A stretch of 64,000 nt of DNA from positions 62,001-126,000 of the forward strand of contig CALDSU010000009.1 of the NCBI GenBank assembly GCA_937924525.1. The letters are read 5' to 3'. The stretch is from an uncultured Bryobacteraceae bacterium. Its GTDB lineage: Bacteria; Acidobacteriota; Terriglobia; Bryobacterales; Bryobacteraceae. Positions 61,966 to 64,000 of this stretch are shown here, one piece after another. The notes beneath the pieces are model-generated. The model had not been told where the DNA came from. It ran no database searches and saw nothing but the letters and a program-made list of their open reading frames with translations. A program made the translations under genes and the position numbers. Each line of letters starts with the position of its first letter. The stretch's first letter is position 1.

Positions 61966-62568
61966 ATGCGTCAGGCACTCGCGCACCTCAAACGCCGCGA
62001 TCCCGTGCTCCGGGAGGTGATCGCGGCGGCCGGTCCTTACCGGATGGTGTATCGCAAACCGGATTTCGATACGCTGGTCCGCTCCATCGTCTACCAGCAG
62101 GTAAGCGGGAAAGCGGCGGTGGCGATTTACCGGAGGCTGGAGGCGAAGGCGGGCGCTCCGGTAACGGCCGAGCGGATCGCACGGCTCCGGACCCCCACGC
62201 TGCGGTCCGCAGGTCTCTCCGGGCAGAAAGCCAGTTATCTCCGCGACCTGGCCCGGCGCACGCTGCACGGAGAACTTGATCTTGGCCGGCTGTCCGGCCT
62301 GCCCGACGAGGAAGTGATCGGCCAGTTGACCCAGGTGCGCGGCATCGGCGTCTGGACGGCGCAGATGTTCCTCATCTTCGCCCTGCGCCGCCCGGATGTG
62401 CTGCCCGTTACCGATCTGGGCATCCGCACCGCGATGAAACAGCTTTACGGGCTGTCCGAACTCCCCAAGCCGCCCGCCATGCATGAAATCGCGGCGAGGT
62501 GGATTCCCTACCGTTCCGTGGCGTCCTGGTATCTGTGGCGCATGTTGGACGGACCGGCTACGCTTTAA
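61966..62568 (+). CDS. DNA-3-methyladenine glycosylase II-like (AlkA/HhH-GPD)
   Basis: 200 residues from the ATG at 61966 (GGAGG upstream). LVRSIVYQQVSGKAAVAIYRRL opens the HhH-GPD core. The helix-hairpin-helix LTQVRGIGVWTAQMFLIF and the catalytic Asp in VLPVTDLGIR follow with the usual spacing. It removes alkylated bases, starting base excision repair. It lacks the N-terminal domain of E. coli AlkA, like many short bacterial versions. The gene is divergent from the VWFA gene, and the aminotransferase follows 7 bases after its stop. Confidence 0.9.
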   Translation: MRQALAHLKRRDPVLREVIAAAGPYRMVYRKPDFDTLVRSIVYQQVSGKAAVAIYRRLEAKAGAPVTAERIARLRTPTLRSAGLSGQKASYLRDLARRTLHGELDLGRLSGLPDEEVIGQLTQVRGIGVWTAQMFLIFALRRPDVLPVTDLGIRTAMKQLYGLSELPKPPAMHEIAARWIPYRSVASWYLWRMLDGPATL

Positions 62569-62575
62569 ACTTCCG

Positions 62576-63721
62576 ATGCGCCGTCTGCCCATGCGCGAAT
62601 CGGTGATTCGCCGCACCACCATCCGCTGCGCCCGGGAGGGCGCGGTCAATCTTTCGCAAGGCTTCCCGGACGACGACACGTCGCCGGAGATGAAGCAGTT
62701 CGCTCGCGAGGCGATCGAGGAGTCCTGCCACCAGTACACCGACCCGTGGGGGGCGCCGGCGCTGCGCCGCGCGATCGCCCGCAAGCTGGCCCGCTTCAAC
62801 GGGCTCAGCGTGGACCCGGACCGCCAAATCGTCGTGACGTGCGGCGCGACCGAGGGGATGATGATCGCCATGGAGGCGCTGGTCGAGCGCGGCGCTGCGC
62901 TGCTGACCTTTGCCCCCATGTACGAGAACTACGTGCTCCAGTCGATTGCGGCGGGCTTGGAGTTGCGCGTCCTCGAATTGCGCGAGCCGGACTTTTCCTT
63001 CACCCGCGCGGAACTGGAGCGGATGTGGACGCCGCGCTTGCAGGCGGTGCTGCTTTCCAATCCCTGCAATCCTACCGGCAAGGTGTTCACGCGCGAGGAA
63101 CTCCAGACCCTCGTGGATTTCGCCTGCGCCCACGATTTGCTGGTCTTTGCCGACGAAACCTATGAGTACCTGGTGTGGGAACCGCACCGGCATCTCAGCA
63201 TCGCCACGCTGCCCGGTGCGGCGGAGCGCACGGTCACCGTCACCTCGACCGGCAAGACGTACTCGGTCACCGGCTGGCGGGTCGGCTACGTGGTGGCGGA
63301 CGAGCCGCTCACCAATGAACTGCGCAAGATGCACGACTTCCACACCGTCACCGCGCCCCACCCCTTTCAGATCGCGATCGCGCGCGCCATGGACGAGCTG
63401 CCGGAGAGCTACTACGCGCGGCAGCGGGACAGCTTCGCCGAACGGAAACGGATCCTGACCACGGCGCTCGCCGCCGCCGGGCTCACCTATTGCGATCCCG
63501 GCGGCGCGTATTTCCTGTGGTGTGGTTACGACGCGCTCGCGGCGGAGGACGATGATCTGTTCGCCGAGCGCCTGCTCACGGAAGCGAAAGTGGCCGGGGT
63601 GGCCGGATCGGTGTTCTACCCCCGGACGGCGCAAAACCCGCGCCGCTTGCGGTTCACCTTTTCCAAGACCCGGCCGACCATTGAAGAGGCCGCGCGCCGT
63701 CTGTTAGCTTTAAGGCGATGA
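62576..63721 (+). CDS. Class I/II PLP-dependent aminotransferase
   Basis: 381 residues from the ATG at 62576. NLSQGFPDDDTSPE, YTDPWGAPALRRAIA, NPCNPTGKVF, FADETYEYLVW and the PLP lysine in STGKTYSVTGWRVGY give the classic aspartate/methionine/kynurenine aminotransferase fold-type I series. A final Arg for the substrate carboxylate lies in RLRFTFSKTRP. The SQGFP opening is typical of the kynurenine/methionine aminotransferase group. The stop overlaps the ATG of the SDR gene by 4 bases, so the two are co-translated. Cytoplasmic. Confidence 0.92.
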   Translation: MRRLPMRESVIRRTTIRCAREGAVNLSQGFPDDDTSPEMKQFAREAIEESCHQYTDPWGAPALRRAIARKLARFNGLSVDPDRQIVVTCGATEGMMIAMEALVERGAALLTFAPMYENYVLQSIAAGLELRVLELREPDFSFTRAELERMWTPRLQAVLLSNPCNPTGKVFTREELQTLVDFACAHDLLVFADETYEYLVWEPHRHLSIATLPGAAERTVTVTSTGKTYSVTGWRVGYVVADEPLTNELRKMHDFHTVTAPHPFQIAIARAMDELPESYYARQRDSFAERKRILTTALAAAGLTYCDPGGAYFLWCGYDALAAEDDDLFAERLLTEAKVAGVAGSVFYPRTAQNPRRLRFTFSKTRPTIEEAARRLLALRR

Positions 63722-64000
63722 ATTCCTCTCCGTTCCGTCTGGACGGGCGCGCCGCGCTCGTCACTGGCGGCGCCAGCGGCATTGGGGAAGCGGCCTGCCG
63801 CGTTCTTACCGCCGCCGGGGCTTCCGTTCTCATCGCCGATATCGATCGCGCCCGCGCCGAAGCGCTCGCCGCGCAGTTGCCGGGTTCTTCCGTACTGATC
63901 CTCGACATCACCGACGAAGCCGCGGTGCAGACCGCGCTGGGCGGCCTCCCGAAGCTCGACATCCTGGTCAACAACGCCGGCATCGGCCTGGTCGGCAATA
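63718..64000 (+). CDS. SDR family oxidoreductase, 3'-truncated by window end
   Basis: The visible 94 residues carry VTGGASGIGEAACRVL (TGxxxGIG NAD motif), an acidic strand-end Asp in LIADIDRARA (suggesting NAD preference), LDITDEAAV and NNAGIG. The YxxxK active site lies beyond the window. Overlaps the aminotransferase stop by 4 bases (ATGA), so an amino-acid/keto-acid route shared by both enzymes is plausible but unproven. Confidence 0.9.
   Translation, partial: MNSSPFRLDGRAALVTGGASGIGEAACRVLTAAGASVLIADIDRARAEALAAQLPGSSVLILDITDEAAVQTALGGLPKLDILVNNAGIGLVGN

Noticed and set aside
1-64000. CRISPR array, tRNA, rRNA, transposase or integrase
   Set aside because: No regularly spaced repeats, no tRNA T-loop signatures with stems, and no DDE or tyrosine/serine recombinase motifs were found by eye.

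Overview
The window is a high-GC (roughly two-thirds G+C by eye), densely coded bacterial chromosome segment. It most likely comes from the Acidobacteriota, close to Solibacter/Bryobacter. The evidence is a von Willebrand-type protein of the acidobacterial VWFA class, a DUF1549/LamG/DUF1553 cytochrome-like protein paired with a DUF1501 protein, many Tat/Sec-exported carbohydrate-active proteins, a bacillithiol-type BshA, and a zinc-ribbon Ser/Thr kinase. No rRNA, tRNA, CRISPR array, transposase or integrase was found.

Region 1 (1-8.6 kb): a GH13 sucrose-phosphorylase-type enzyme cut by the window edge, then a minus-strand run of baeRF7-like protein, amidohydrolase, SDR and two tandem paralogous O-antigen ligase-type membrane proteins. 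Behind the ligases lies a decayed two-gene module: an AAA/OLD-like ATPase with its Walker A out of frame and an internal deletion, coupled to a DUF4276-like gene with a nonsense codon and a frameshift. An imperfect direct repeat derived from the ligase 5' end flanks it. Region 2 (8.6-17.6 kb): SixA phosphatase, a PQQ-propeller/EF-hand protein, a minus-strand group (MFS, TPR, polytopic membrane protein), VOC protein, exported propeller-like protein and a double-barrel outer-membrane protein.

Region 3 (17.9-30.2 kb): DUF350 protein; enolase-superfamily dehydratase with an ACS-type MFS transporter (sugar-acid use); bshA; DksA/TraR-type zinc finger; GH2 enzyme; membrane Ser/Thr kinase; a small membrane protein; and a 560-base stretch with ORF fragments. 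Region 4 (30.2-36.1 kb): an oversized acyl-CoA dehydrogenase followed by ETF-QO-like, ETF-beta and ETF-alpha genes in one compact cluster. Its redox motifs are unusual, and it is the most interesting intact system here.

Region 5 (36.3-49.3 kb): exported TIM-barrel-like protein, deoxyhypusine-synthase-like protein, formate-THF ligase, ISC ferredoxin, two tiny zinc-ribbon proteins, ornithine cyclodeaminase family protein, PspC protein, O-methyltransferase, arginine decarboxylase SpeA, homoserine dehydrogenase, an apparently secreted methyltransferase and a J-domain protein. SpeA and the deoxyhypusine-synthase-like protein suggest polyamine metabolism. Region 6 (49.4-64 kb): DUF1501 plus DUF1549/1553 pair; the oxidative pentose-phosphate operon zwf-opcA-pgl with an alpha/beta hydrolase; STAS-like protein; exported esterase; VWFA protein; AlkA-type glycosylase; aminotransferase; and an SDR cut by the window end.

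All family assignments come from reading motifs by eye; no database search was run. Start codons were moved to internal ATG/GTG codons where the ORF front looked non-coding or a Shine-Dalgarno site or signal peptide favoured it.
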